Positions 7,188-13,144 of a DNA stretch of 13,416 nt are shown here, piece by piece; position 1 is the stretch's first letter, and each line of letters starts with the position of its first letter. Source of the DNA: JBBDSJ01 sp040905025 (GTDB lineage: Bacteria > Pseudomonadota > Gammaproteobacteria > Methylohalomonadales > Methylohalomonadaceae); the NCBI GenBank assembly GCA_040905025.1, contig JBBDSJ010000007.1, positions 1-13,416 of the forward strand, in the 5' to 3' direction. Made by a program: the position numbers and the translations under genes. Below the pieces are notes generated by a model. The model was not told where the DNA came from. It did not search any database and was given only the letters and a program-made list of their open reading frames with translations.

Positions 7188-8644
7188 AAGCGCTGGCCTG
7201 CTATCCGGGCACGATTGATCTGCTGCTGGCCGGTTATGCCAAGGTCGAAGACGCCGAGCTCAAGCTGGCGGATATCGTGATCGGTTTTACCGATCAACTG
7301 GATAACTATCCGGCGGCCAACACTCCCAACCCGGCGAACCCGAATAACAATAACAATGCTGCCAATGCTGCCAGCAATGGTGACGATAACAGCAGTGACG
7401 ACAGCGATGACAATGAAACGGAAGCGCCGGACAACTCACTGGATCCGGAAGAAGTCCGTGAACGCGTCTTGTTGCTGGCCAAGCAATACAAGAAAGTCCT
7501 GACCGCGCTGAAGAAATACGGCAAGGATCACAAATCCAGCGAAAAGGCCCAGAACCTGCTGACCGAGAAGTTCATGGAACTGCGGCTGGCACCGAAGTTT
7601 ATTGATCTGCTGACCGTCAACGTCCGCGAAGTAGTCGATACGATCCGGACACAGGAACGTGAAGTCATGGCCATCTGCATCAAGCAATGCAAGATGCCGC
7701 GCGCCGACTTTATTGAATCATTCCCCGGTCATGAAACTGATCTCGAATGGGCAAAGAAGATTGCACGTTCACGCAAGCCCTACGCGGCCAAAGTCAAGGA
7801 ACATCTGGATGATATCCTGAAAGCCCAGGAAAAACTGCTTGTCGCATTTGCCAACAGCTTCCTGACCATTCCGGAAATCAAGGAAATCAACCGGCGCGTA
7901 TCGATCGGTGAAGCGAAAGCCCGCCGGGCGAAAAAGGAAATGGTAGAAGCCAACCTGCGTCTTGTCATTTCCATTGCCAAGAAATACACCAACCGCGGAC
8001 TGCTGTTCCTGGATCTGATTCAGGAAGGCAACATCGGTTTGATGAAAGCCGTGGATAAATTCGAATACCGGCGCGGTTACAAATTCTCGACCTATGCGAC
8101 CTGGTGGATTCGCCAGGCGATCACACGCTCGATTGCCGATCAGGCGCGCACGATTCGTATTCCGGTGCACATGATCGAAACGATCAACAAGCTGAATCGC
8201 ATCAGCCGCCAGATCCTGCAGGAAATGGGCCGCGAACCGACACCGGAAGAACTGGCCGAGCGTATGGAAATGCCGGAAGAAAAAGTCCGCAAGGTACTGA
8301 AGATCGCGAAAGAACCGATCTCAATGGAAACGCCGATTGGTGATGATGAAGATTCACATCTGGGTGACTTCATTGAAGACACCAACACGCATGCCCCGAT
8401 CGACTTCGCCAGCTTTGAAGGCCTGCGCCGCTCAACCCGCGACGCGCTCGAAGGCCTTACCCTGCGCGAAGCAAAAGTCCTGCGCATGCGTTTCGGTATC
8501 GACATGAACACCGACCACACGCTTGAAGAAGTCGGCAAACAGTTCGACGTCACCCGCGAGCGCATCCGCCAAATAGAGGCCAAGGCCCTGCGCAAACTGC
8601 GCCACCCGAGCCGCTCGGATCAACTGCGCACGTTCCTCGACTAA
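7188..8644 (+). CDS. rpoD: RNA polymerase sigma-70 factor RpoD (5' end lost in the gap)
   Basis: This is the primary sigma factor. The visible frame begins at 7190 with ALACYPGTIDLLLAGYAKVED, which aligns with the part of RpoD after region 1.2, so region 1.1, region 1.2 and the natural start lie in the gap. The GTG at 7277 is not a real start. A Asn/Asp-rich low-complexity linker (about 7310-7440) is followed by the rest of the non-conserved region, then region 2 (INRRVSIGEAKARRAKKEMVEANLRLVISIAKKY onward), region 2.4 (TYATWWIRQAITR), region 3 and region 4 with the helix-turn-helix DHTLEEVGKQFDVTRERIRQIEAKALRKLR. The C-terminus RSDQLRTFLD is normal. A GC-rich repeat follows 15 bases after the stop and may serve as terminator. 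Confidence 0.97.
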
Positions 8645-8659
8645 AGACTTTCATCTCAG

Positions 8660-8735
8660 CCTCTCCCACTGGGAGAAGGCTGGGGCGAGAACGACTTCAT
8701 CCCCTCTCCCTCTGGGAGAGGGTTAGGGTGAGGGC
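8660..8735. repeat. GC-rich repeat element, copy C (two direct arms)
   Basis: CCTCTCCCACTGGGAGAAGG (8660-8679) and CCCTCTCCCTCTGGGAGAGG (8702-8721) are each followed by a GGGTGAGG-type tail. Here the two arms lie in direct orientation, unlike copies A and B, where they are inverted. Each arm folds as a hairpin. This could be the transcription end of the rpoD operon. Confidence 0.8.
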
Positions 8736-8822
8736 ATTATTAGCAACATCAATCAACACTTCCCTGAAATTATCATATTCGTGATAAGCCAGCCGCTTGA
8801 ACAGTGGCACGTTCCAGCATTC

Positions 8823-8841
8823 GCGCCACTTTATGTGGCGC
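8823..8841. promoter_or_regulatory. Upstream palindromic operator of the Fic gene
   Basis: GCGCCAC-TTTAT-GTGGCGC is a perfect 7-bp inverted repeat with a 5-base spacer. It shares its half-site and its spacer length with the larger palindrome at 8869-8907, so it is probably a second binding site for the same regulator. Confidence 0.65.
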
Positions 8842-8846
8842 AATAC

Positions 8847-8876
8847 TTGAATCACGCCACATAAATAGCTTATAGT
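8847..8876 (+). promoter_or_regulatory. Promoter of the wHTH-Fic gene
   Basis: TTGAAT (8847-8852), an 18-base spacer and TATAGT (8871-8876) predict a start near 8883. A single half-site (CGCCAC, 8855-8860) lies in the spacer, and the -10 box lies inside the large palindrome, so a bound repressor would block polymerase. Confidence 0.55.
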
Positions 8877-8907
8877 GGCGCAATAAACTATATTGCGCCA
8901 CTATAAG
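8869..8907. promoter_or_regulatory. 17-bp perfect palindromic operator before the Fic gene
   Basis: CTTATAGTGGCGCAATA - AACTA - TATTGCGCCACTATAAG is a perfect 17-bp inverted repeat. It covers the -10 box and the whole predicted leader and ends 3 bases before the ATG at 8911. No Shine-Dalgarno is present; the transcript could also form a strong hairpin next to the start codon. The arrangement fits autorepression by the winged-helix domain of the gene product (inference). Confidence 0.75.
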
Positions 8908-8910
8908 CCG

Positions 8911-10302
8911 ATGCCCAAGCAAATTCCTCAAGATGAACTTGATGCCATTCTCACAGCCGTGACCCGGTTTCCCGAGGGTGCGTCTGTGGAGGCAATCAGA
9001 AACACCTTGGAAATCCAACTGCCCCGCCGCACGCTACAACGTCGACTGGCGAAGCTGGTAGAACAGGAAAAACTACTGGTAGAAGGGCGCGGCCCCGGCA
9101 CTCGTTATCGAAGAAAGCCTGTAGAACTTGCAGGAGAATTGACTTTAGGCTTTAAAGTGGCTGCGGACTTCACTGTAGGTATTCCCGTTTCTCCTGATGG
9201 CAAGACTATCCAGCAAGCTGTAAAGGAGCCCATCCAGAACCGGAAGCCGGTCGGCTATAACCGGGATTTCCTCGATGCCTACCGACCCAATAAAACATTC
9301 TATCTACCGGAACAAGCCCGGATCCATCTATTAGAATTGGGCCATTCAGTCGGCAGCGAGCAACCAGCCGGCACCTATGCCAGACAAATCTATAATCGTC
9401 TGCTGATTGACCTGTCCTGGAATTCCAGCCGGCTGGAAGGCAATACCTACTCACTGCTTGAAGCAGAACGTTTGTTGCAATCAGGTGAGTCTGCCGAAGG
9501 AAAAGATGCACAGGAAGCGCAGATGATCCTGAATCACAAGGCCGCCATTGAACTACTGATCGAGCAGGCTGAGGAAACAGGCTTCAACCGCTACACAGTT
9601 CTCAACCTGCACGCCTTACTATCGGACAACCTGCTGTCTGATCCACAGGCTTGCGGCCGTTTGCGTCATATTCCGGTTGAGATCGGCGGTACGGTCTATC
9701 ATCCGCTGGCGGTCCCGCAAATTATTAAAGAATGCTTCCAGCAAATACTGGATACCGCCGCAGCCATCCGGGATCCGTTCGAACAGGCATTCTTCGTTAT
9801 GGTGCAATTGCCTTACCTGCAGCCATTTGAAGATGTCAATAAACGCGTTTCACGACTAGCCGCCAATTTGCCATTAATCCGGGACAACCTTTGCCCATTG
9901 TCATTCGTTGACGTCCCCGAGCGTGCCTATGTAGAAGGTATACTGGGAGTCTATGAGCTGAACCGTATTGAACTACTGGCGGATGTATTCGTATGGGCCT
10001 ATGAACGATCCTGTGCGCGCTACTCGGCAGTGCGCCGTTCCCTTGGCGAGCCGGATGCATTCCGATTACGTCACCGCGCAATAATTGCAGAAACGGTTGC
10101 CAATATAGTCCGCCGTAAAATAGACAAAAAAGCGGCTACTGCCTATATCAGGCAAGTTAGCGAACAAGGCATTATCCCGGATGAACGGGCAAAATTTGTT
10201 GAAGTCGTAGAAACAGAGGCAATGGGACTACATGAAGGCAATATTGCCCGATATCGAATACGCCCTTCAGAGTACCAGGCTTGGCAAGCGAGCTGGCGTT
10301 AA
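8911..10302 (+). CDS. Winged-helix/Fic-domain protein with Gln in place of the catalytic His
   Basis: The 463-residue protein has an N-terminal winged helix-turn-helix (about 8-70; RRTLQRRLAKLVEQEKLLVEGRG), a middle region and a Fic core. Fic enzymes usually transfer AMP to hydroxyl side chains through HPFx(D/E)GN(G/K)R. Here the motif is QPFEDVNKRVSR at 304-315: Gln replaces the catalytic His and Val the first Gly, while Asn and both Arg remain. A class II inhibitory motif SxxxEG (S172 to G177, within SSRLEGN) lies ahead of the core. The ATG at 8911 is preferred over a TTG at 8893 because 8893 lies inside the operator palindrome. It could be a repressor using a Fic fold as a ligand sensor, an NMP transferase of altered chemistry, or a toxin. 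It overlaps the convergent nucleotidyltransferase gene by four bases. Confidence 0.85.
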   Translation: MPKQIPQDELDAILTAVTRFPEGASVEAIRNTLEIQLPRRTLQRRLAKLVEQEKLLVEGRGPGTRYRRKPVELAGELTLGFKVAADFTVGIPVSPDGKTIQQAVKEPIQNRKPVGYNRDFLDAYRPNKTFYLPEQARIHLLELGHSVGSEQPAGTYARQIYNRLLIDLSWNSSRLEGNTYSLLEAERLLQSGESAEGKDAQEAQMILNHKAAIELLIEQAEETGFNRYTVLNLHALLSDNLLSDPQACGRLRHIPVEIGGTVYHPLAVPQIIKECFQQILDTAAAIRDPFEQAFFVMVQLPYLQPFEDVNKRVSRLAANLPLIRDNLCPLSFVDVPERAYVEGILGVYELNRIELLADVFVWAYERSCARYSAVRRSLGEPDAFRLRHRAIIAETVANIVRRKIDKKAATAYIRQVSEQGIIPDERAKFVEVVETEAMGLHEGNIARYRIRPSEYQAWQASWR

Positions 10303-11330
10303 CTAGCGATAACACCCATTAAGTTCTGCCGCAATGCCTTCGGTAACCGTTTAACTCCTTGCTTTAATTGCTGCTGAAATTTTTCCGGCTGCTGCTCTGT
10401 TGCTTCCCACGCCAGGATCAGATCGCCCGGACGATCCTGCAAAAGCAATTCAATCAACTGCCGCGCCAGCGCCAGATCTTTCAACGCCTTGCCCTGCATG
10501 GCAGCAGGCCGCCGCTGTACTGTCACCAACTTGTGCAAGGCATAACGCGCGGGTGCCGGTACATTGACCAGTATGCCTACCTTGGCCACGATGACTGCCG
10601 GCTCTGTCATTTCCAGCAGATAATCCAGAAACCGCACCGGTTCTGCTGGTGCACCCAATGCCTTGATCTCAACCGGTTTCGATGACGCTGCGCCATGCAT
10701 GGTAGTCAACAGGTCTAGCGTCAAACGGCGACCGCGGATTGAATAACTGGTGGAAGGATGCTTTCGATTCAACGCCGGCACTACAAAAAAACCCATCTCT
10801 GATTCGAGCAGCGCCTTGCGCAAGTCGATCGGCGTATCGGTGACACCGATCTTCAAATTAACGTCAGCAGCGACATCAACATCCTGAGTACGCGTTGTCT
10901 CCGACTCCCAACGCACGCCCAGCATATTGGCGTAAATACCGAAGGCATGCGAACCCACCACCGTGCCGCCGATAAGAAATACACCTGTTCGTTCCAGCAA
11001 CTCGAAAATACGTGCTTCGCCAGCGCTGACCGATGCCGCACCACCCGCAGTCAACATGGCCACCAGTTTCTCACGTGATCGGCGATCCGGCTCTGCACGT
11101 TCCCACAAGGCTTTTTCCTGCGCTATACGCTCGCGTAATTCCTCTGAATCCGGCCCCAGATAATGTTGGGTCTTGGCCGGCCCGACCACGATTTGCAGAT
11201 ACCAGTGCTTTTGTCCATTCAGGGTCTTGGAGACAAACGACAAGCCCCGGCCGGTCACTGCCCCACCACGGGCGCACTCGGTCAACAGCTGTGAATACAA
11301 CAGGCGATTGCTTTCAGACTGATAATCCAT
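10299..11330 (-). CDS. Nucleotidyltransferase-fold protein (COG5397/NTP_transf_8-like)
   Basis: This 343-residue protein carries a pol-beta-type nucleotidyltransferase signature: FLIGGTVVGSHAFG (119-131, the GG...GS loop) followed by TQDVDVAAD, whose D150 and D152 are the expected metal-binding pair. A third acidic residue is probably in RRLTLDLLTT (D206). The N-terminal 100 residues are a helical, charged extension; the C-terminus is also helical. Target and nucleotide are unknown; relatives with this fold modify proteins, RNA or small molecules, and some act as antitoxin or defence partners. I start at ATG 11330; a TTG at 11342 is in frame. No ribosome site is visible for either. The 3' end overlaps the Fic gene end (10299-10302, TTAA). 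The family assignment is from memory. Confidence 0.75.
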   Translation of the reverse strand: MDYQSESNRLLYSQLLTECARGGAVTGRGLSFVSKTLNGQKHWYLQIVVGPAKTQHYLGPDSEELRERIAQEKALWERAEPDRRSREKLVAMLTAGGAASVSAGEARIFELLERTGVFLIGGTVVGSHAFGIYANMLGVRWESETTRTQDVDVAADVNLKIGVTDTPIDLRKALLESEMGFFVVPALNRKHPSTSYSIRGRRLTLDLLTTMHGAASSKPVEIKALGAPAEPVRFLDYLLEMTEPAVIVAKVGILVNVPAPARYALHKLVTVQRRPAAMQGKALKDLALARQLIELLLQDRPGDLILAWEATEQQPEKFQQQLKQGVKRLPKALRQNLMGVIAS

Positions 11331-11351
11331 AATATTTGGCAAATCAAATGA

Positions 11352-11382
11352 CTATACGCAGTATAGACCAAGGCTGCGTATA
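11352..11382. promoter_or_regulatory. Operator-like inverted repeats upstream of the nucleotidyltransferase gene
   Basis: CTATAC-GCA-GTATAG (11352-11366) is a perfect palindrome. The half-site TATACGCAG also recurs inverted as CTGCGTATA at 11374-11382. On the minus strand the palindrome contains TATACT and TATAGT, either of which could be the -10 box; no good -35 is visible. The site lies 21-52 bases before the start, which suggests repression. Confidence 0.5.
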
Positions 11383-11448
11383 ATGGCCAAGGCCACATAG
11401 AATTATGGGCCCGAAGGCCGGGATAGCCGAACAAATAACCACTTGGAA

Positions 11449-11485
11449 GGGACACAAACCGGTTTGGAAAAGGTAGAATAGCGCC
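11449..11485 (+). promoter_or_regulatory. Possible stable-RNA promoter for the tRNA locus
   Basis: TAGAAT (11474-11479) followed by the GC-rich discriminator AGCGCCCGCG is typical of stringently controlled stable-RNA promoters. The -35 region is weak (GGGACA at 11449-11454, 19-base spacer). It would start transcription near 11486, about 300 bases before the intact tRNA but only about 97 before the truncated copy. Apart from the operator above and this promoter I see nothing in 11343-11558. Confidence 0.45.
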
Positions 11486-11558
11486 CGCGAATGGATGCCG
11501 AACAAAATAACTGCGCAACCAATAAACTTGACCGTAAAAACTTAACCCACTGTCGTTT

Positions 11559-11598
11559 AAATTCAGTACAACAGTTCATTAGGGGCCTGTAGCTCAGT
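11559..11598 (+). repeat. 40-bp direct repeat, copy 1 (leader plus tRNA 5' end)
   Basis: This exact 40-base copy of 11765-11804 consists of 24 bases of leader and the first 16 bases of the tRNA. Weaker similarity to the tRNA D-arm continues for about 17 bases (TTAGAG, then CAGGGG) before it is lost. It is a truncated tRNA pseudocopy 206 bases ahead of the intact gene. Confidence 0.9.
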
Positions 11599-11616
11599 AT
11601 TAGAGTCAGGGGGCGA

Positions 11617-11754
11617 GACACGACCGACATACCATGTCGCAGCGTGTCGAGCGGGCAAACAGGACGTTTGCCCTGGACCGCAAGCGAAGCAGGACTGCGT
11701 AGCGCCGCGGCATAATCCCGCCAACAGGACGGACTCAATGTCCGGAGTGTTGGC
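11617..11754 (+). other. Structured insert between tRNA repeat copies
   Basis: The 166 bases between the 40-bp repeats (11599-11764) hold successive inverted repeats. GACACG/CGTGTC (11617-11648) encloses CGACAT-ACC-ATGTCG. GGGCAAAC-AGGAC-GTTTGCCC spans 11653-11673. GCCAACA/TGTTGGC (11720-11754) encloses CGGAC-TCAAT-GTCCG. CAGGAC occurs three times (11660, 11690, 11725), once exactly in a hairpin loop. It may be a structured RNA, a small repeat element or the debris of an insertion. No protein is encoded that I would accept, and no U-tract follows. Confidence 0.5.
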
Positions 11755-11764
11755 TTGAAAGATC

Positions 11765-11788
11765 AAATTCAGTACAACAGTTCATTAG

Positions 11789-11804
<16 letters not shown>
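11765..11804 (+). repeat. 40-bp direct repeat, copy 2 (in the intact tRNA locus)
   Basis: Exact copy of 11559-11598. It covers the 24 bases before the intact tRNA and its acceptor 5' strand through the start of the D-loop. Confidence 0.9.
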
Positions 11805-11865
<61 letters not shown>

Positions 11866-11871
11866 CATTTA

Positions 11872-11905
11872 TTATGGTCCTTACCGGATATGCATGGGAC
11901 CATAA
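11872..11905. promoter_or_regulatory. 9-bp inverted repeat downstream of the tRNA
   Basis: TTATGGTCC (11872-11880) and GGACCATAA (11897-11905) are perfect inverted repeats around a 16-base loop, starting 7 bases after CCA. There is no U-tract, so it is more likely a processing or stabilising hairpin than an intrinsic terminator. Confidence 0.45.
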
Positions 11906-12013
11906 GTTGTCGCTATACTGATGGATCCCATTACCTCACCGAAGACGCGAGCCCCCTTACAGATCGTTGGTTGCTCATGTCTTCCTCCTGTGCTCAGATT
12001 ATAAACCGGAGGT

Positions 12014-12048
12014 CTCCATTGAACCCGGGGAAGTCCAATGGGGTTTTT
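12014..12048 (+). terminator. Rho-independent terminator-like hairpin
   Basis: CTCCATTG (12014-12021) pairs with CAATGGGG (12036-12043, one wobble) around a 14-base loop and is followed by TTTTT. It could end the tRNA transcript about 150 bases downstream and faces the convergent toxin gene. I see no gene in 11906-12109. Confidence 0.55.
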
Positions 12049-12109
12049 CTACAGCTTCAAACGCCTGCCTCAGGCGCGCCGCTTTATGGCCCTGCTCTGA
12101 AGGCACTGG

Positions 12110-12406
12110 TTATGTGCGTACTTTCCATTTACTGGGATCACGACTTGCATGCATGATAGCCACAACAACAATATATTCGGACTCAACACGATAAAATGCT
12201 CCGAATGGGAATCTTTTAGTTAGTGCACGGCGAGTGTTGCGGTGGACAATTGGGTAGGCAAGAGGATTCTGCTGTATTGAACGCAATAATGAGACCACTT
12301 CATTGAGAAACTCATCGCCAAGTCTTCTTCTTTGTTGCTGATACCAAACCGAGGCCTCTTCCAAGTCTACTTCCGCCTCTTCCCTGAGTCGGATTTCTTT
12401 GGTCAT
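12110..12406 (-). CDS. RelE/ParE-family toxin
   Basis: A 98-residue protein with the compact RelE/ParE plan: N-terminal EIRLREEAEVDLEEASVWYQQQRRRLGDEFLNEV helices, the NPLAYPIV connection, then strands RRALTKRFPFGAFYRVESEYIVVVAIMHASRDPSKW. The Y-R-V-E...I-V-V-V-A...H-A-S-R-D-P pattern is typical of plasmid-stabilisation-type toxins. ParE members inhibit gyrase and RelE members cleave mRNA; sequence alone does not separate the two here. The ATG overlaps the antitoxin stop (ATGA, 12403-12406), which implies translational coupling. The genes have the usual antitoxin-first order. Confidence 0.9.
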   Translation of the reverse strand: MTKEIRLREEAEVDLEEASVWYQQQRRRLGDEFLNEVVSLLRSIQQNPLAYPIVHRNTRRALTKRFPFGAFYRVESEYIVVVAIMHASRDPSKWKVRT

Positions 12407-12612
12407 AATCTATTGCGTATTTCAGATATAACTATGTCCATTGAGCGGCCAGGATCTCCAGTCACTTCATAAGCATCGAGACGCTTATCCAGTTCCATCT
12501 TTTGGTCTGGAGTAAGCGGTATCGTACTCTGATCTGATGCAATACTATCCCAGAGATCTTCTACAAGACGAATCCGCTCATCTACAGGTAGTTGTTTAAG
12601 ATTCGAATTCAT
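12403..12612 (-). CDS. Addiction-module antitoxin (TIGR02574-like)
   Basis: This small acidic protein of about 69 residues reads LPVDERIRLVEDLWDSIASDQSTIPLTPDQKMELDKRLDAYE. This is the hallmark of the 'putative addiction module component' family that precedes RelE/ParE toxins, and it should neutralise the partner encoded four bases into its 3' end. ATG at 12612 is taken as start; a GTG immediately upstream (12615) is also possible and has GGGGG nine bases before it. The promoter lies so close that the message may be leaderless. Confidence 0.88.
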   Translation of the reverse strand: MNSNLKQLPVDERIRLVEDLWDSIASDQSTIPLTPDQKMELDKRLDAYEVTGDPGRSMDIVISEIRNRL

Positions 12613-12618
12613 CACAAA

Positions 12619-12647
12619 AGCATACCCCCAATAAAATTGATATGCAA
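12619..12647 (-). promoter_or_regulatory. Promoter of the toxin-antitoxin operon
   Basis: On the minus strand TTGCAT, a 17-base spacer and TATGCT (12624-12619) form a plausible sigma-70 promoter. Only six bases separate the -10 box from the ATG at 12612, so transcription would start at or within a base or two of the start codon. Confidence 0.5.
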
Positions 12648-12677
12648 AAGCACATAACGCTTCTCTGCGTCAGTGGC

Positions 12678-12702
12678 AAAATGGCCGCGTAGCGGTCATT
12701 TT
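12678..12702. terminator. Bidirectional terminator-like hairpin
   Basis: AAAATGGCCGC-GTA-GCGGTCATTTT is an 11-bp stem with one mismatch and a 3-base loop, with A-rich and T-rich ends. It lies between the toxin-antitoxin promoter and the IS200/IS605 remnant and would insulate the two in either direction. Confidence 0.6.
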
Positions 12703-12725
12703 GTCCGACTGCATGCCTTTGATAC

Positions 12726-12950
12726 TCATTGAGCCTTCTCCCCCAGCTTAGCCAGATTGGCTAAGCTGGAAGGCGGCCAAACCAAACAGAAGAAGACCCA
12801 ATGAAATTTTATACTACACAATATCCGTGGCAACACTTTACGTAAATAGCTCTCGACGAAAGGCTTCAGTATCCGCCGTCTGTACTTCGTCACCCACACC
12901 ACGTGATACTGCAACTGGTAGAGACCATGCGCACCATGTCGTATCTCCAT
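12726..12950 (-). pseudogene. IS200/IS605 TnpA transposase remnant
   Basis: The first 43 or so residues (MEIRHGAHGLYQLQYHVVWVTKYRRRILKPFVESYLRKVLPRI) are the N-terminus of a Y1-type HUH transposase, which cuts and joins single-stranded DNA. Similarity then stops: the rest of the 74-residue frame is unrelated, and the HUH motif and catalytic Tyr, expected in a protein of about 130-150 residues, are missing. The frame ends inside the hairpin at 12743-12769. The gene is inactive; the break is near 12820. The element's 5' hairpin survives at 12983-13000. Confidence 0.8.
12743..12769. repeat. 12-bp perfect hairpin at the IS remnant 3' side
   Basis: CCAGCTTAGCCA-GAT-TGGCTAAGCTGG is a perfect 12-bp inverted repeat, extended by GCCTT/AAGGC outside a 5-base bulge. 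It may be the end structure of a mobile element or a terminator; I do not recognise it. Confidence 0.65.
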
Positions 12951-12982
12951 CCGCTAAGCGTACAGACGGCGGGCTCATTCAT

Positions 12983-13000
12983 CCACGGGTAAACCCGTGG
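12983..13000. mobile_element. IS200/IS605 subterminal hairpin (left end)
   Basis: CCACGGGT-AA-ACCCGTGG is a perfect 8-bp palindrome 32 bases upstream of the tnpA start on the minus strand. That is the position and form of the subterminal hairpin recognised by IS200/IS605 transposases. The other end of the element cannot be fixed because the transposase gene is broken. Confidence 0.7.
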
Positions 13001-13144
13001 TGTTCTGCCGCTTCGCGGCCGCATTCATAAAACTTATAAGCGCCATCGTTAAAAACAATTGTGGATTTTATCGCGATATTACGGATAAATACAGCAAAAC
13101 CCGGGTTGTGGCAGGAGTATGTCCCAGGGAAATACGGGGAGTAT

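Noticed and set aside
7010..7297. Open frames running across the N gap on both strands
   Set aside because: They are open only because N codons are not read as stops. The post-gap part of the dnaG frame does not resemble primase, and the rpoD frame there is a different one.
8823..8907. CRISPR-like repeats
   Set aside because: The repeated core alternates in orientation with short unequal spacing, as in an operator array, and there are no spacers or cas genes.
8893..8910. TTG start for the Fic protein six codons upstream
   Set aside because: It lies inside the palindrome's right arm, and the ATG at 8911 begins a normal wHTH N-terminus.
11720..11754. Integron attC site (GCCAACA...TGTTGGC)
   Set aside because: The outer boxes do not fit RYYYAAC/GTTRRRY and there is no integrase or cassette nearby.
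11599..11764. Group I intron in tRNA-Ile(CAU), as known from Azoarcus
   Set aside because: The intact tRNA is uninterrupted, the insert lies upstream of it after a duplicated 5' half, and I cannot find the conserved P3/P7 core or a terminal G adjoining an anticodon-loop exon.
11403..11766. Minus-strand open frames of 67-111 codons over the tRNA leader and insert
   Set aside because: They overlap stable-RNA sequence and the duplicated tRNA half and show no protein-like composition or start signal.
11890..12194. Plus-strand open frames of 75-88 codons downstream of the tRNA
   Set aside because: They run through a terminator-like hairpin and into the antisense of the toxin gene, with no family resemblance.
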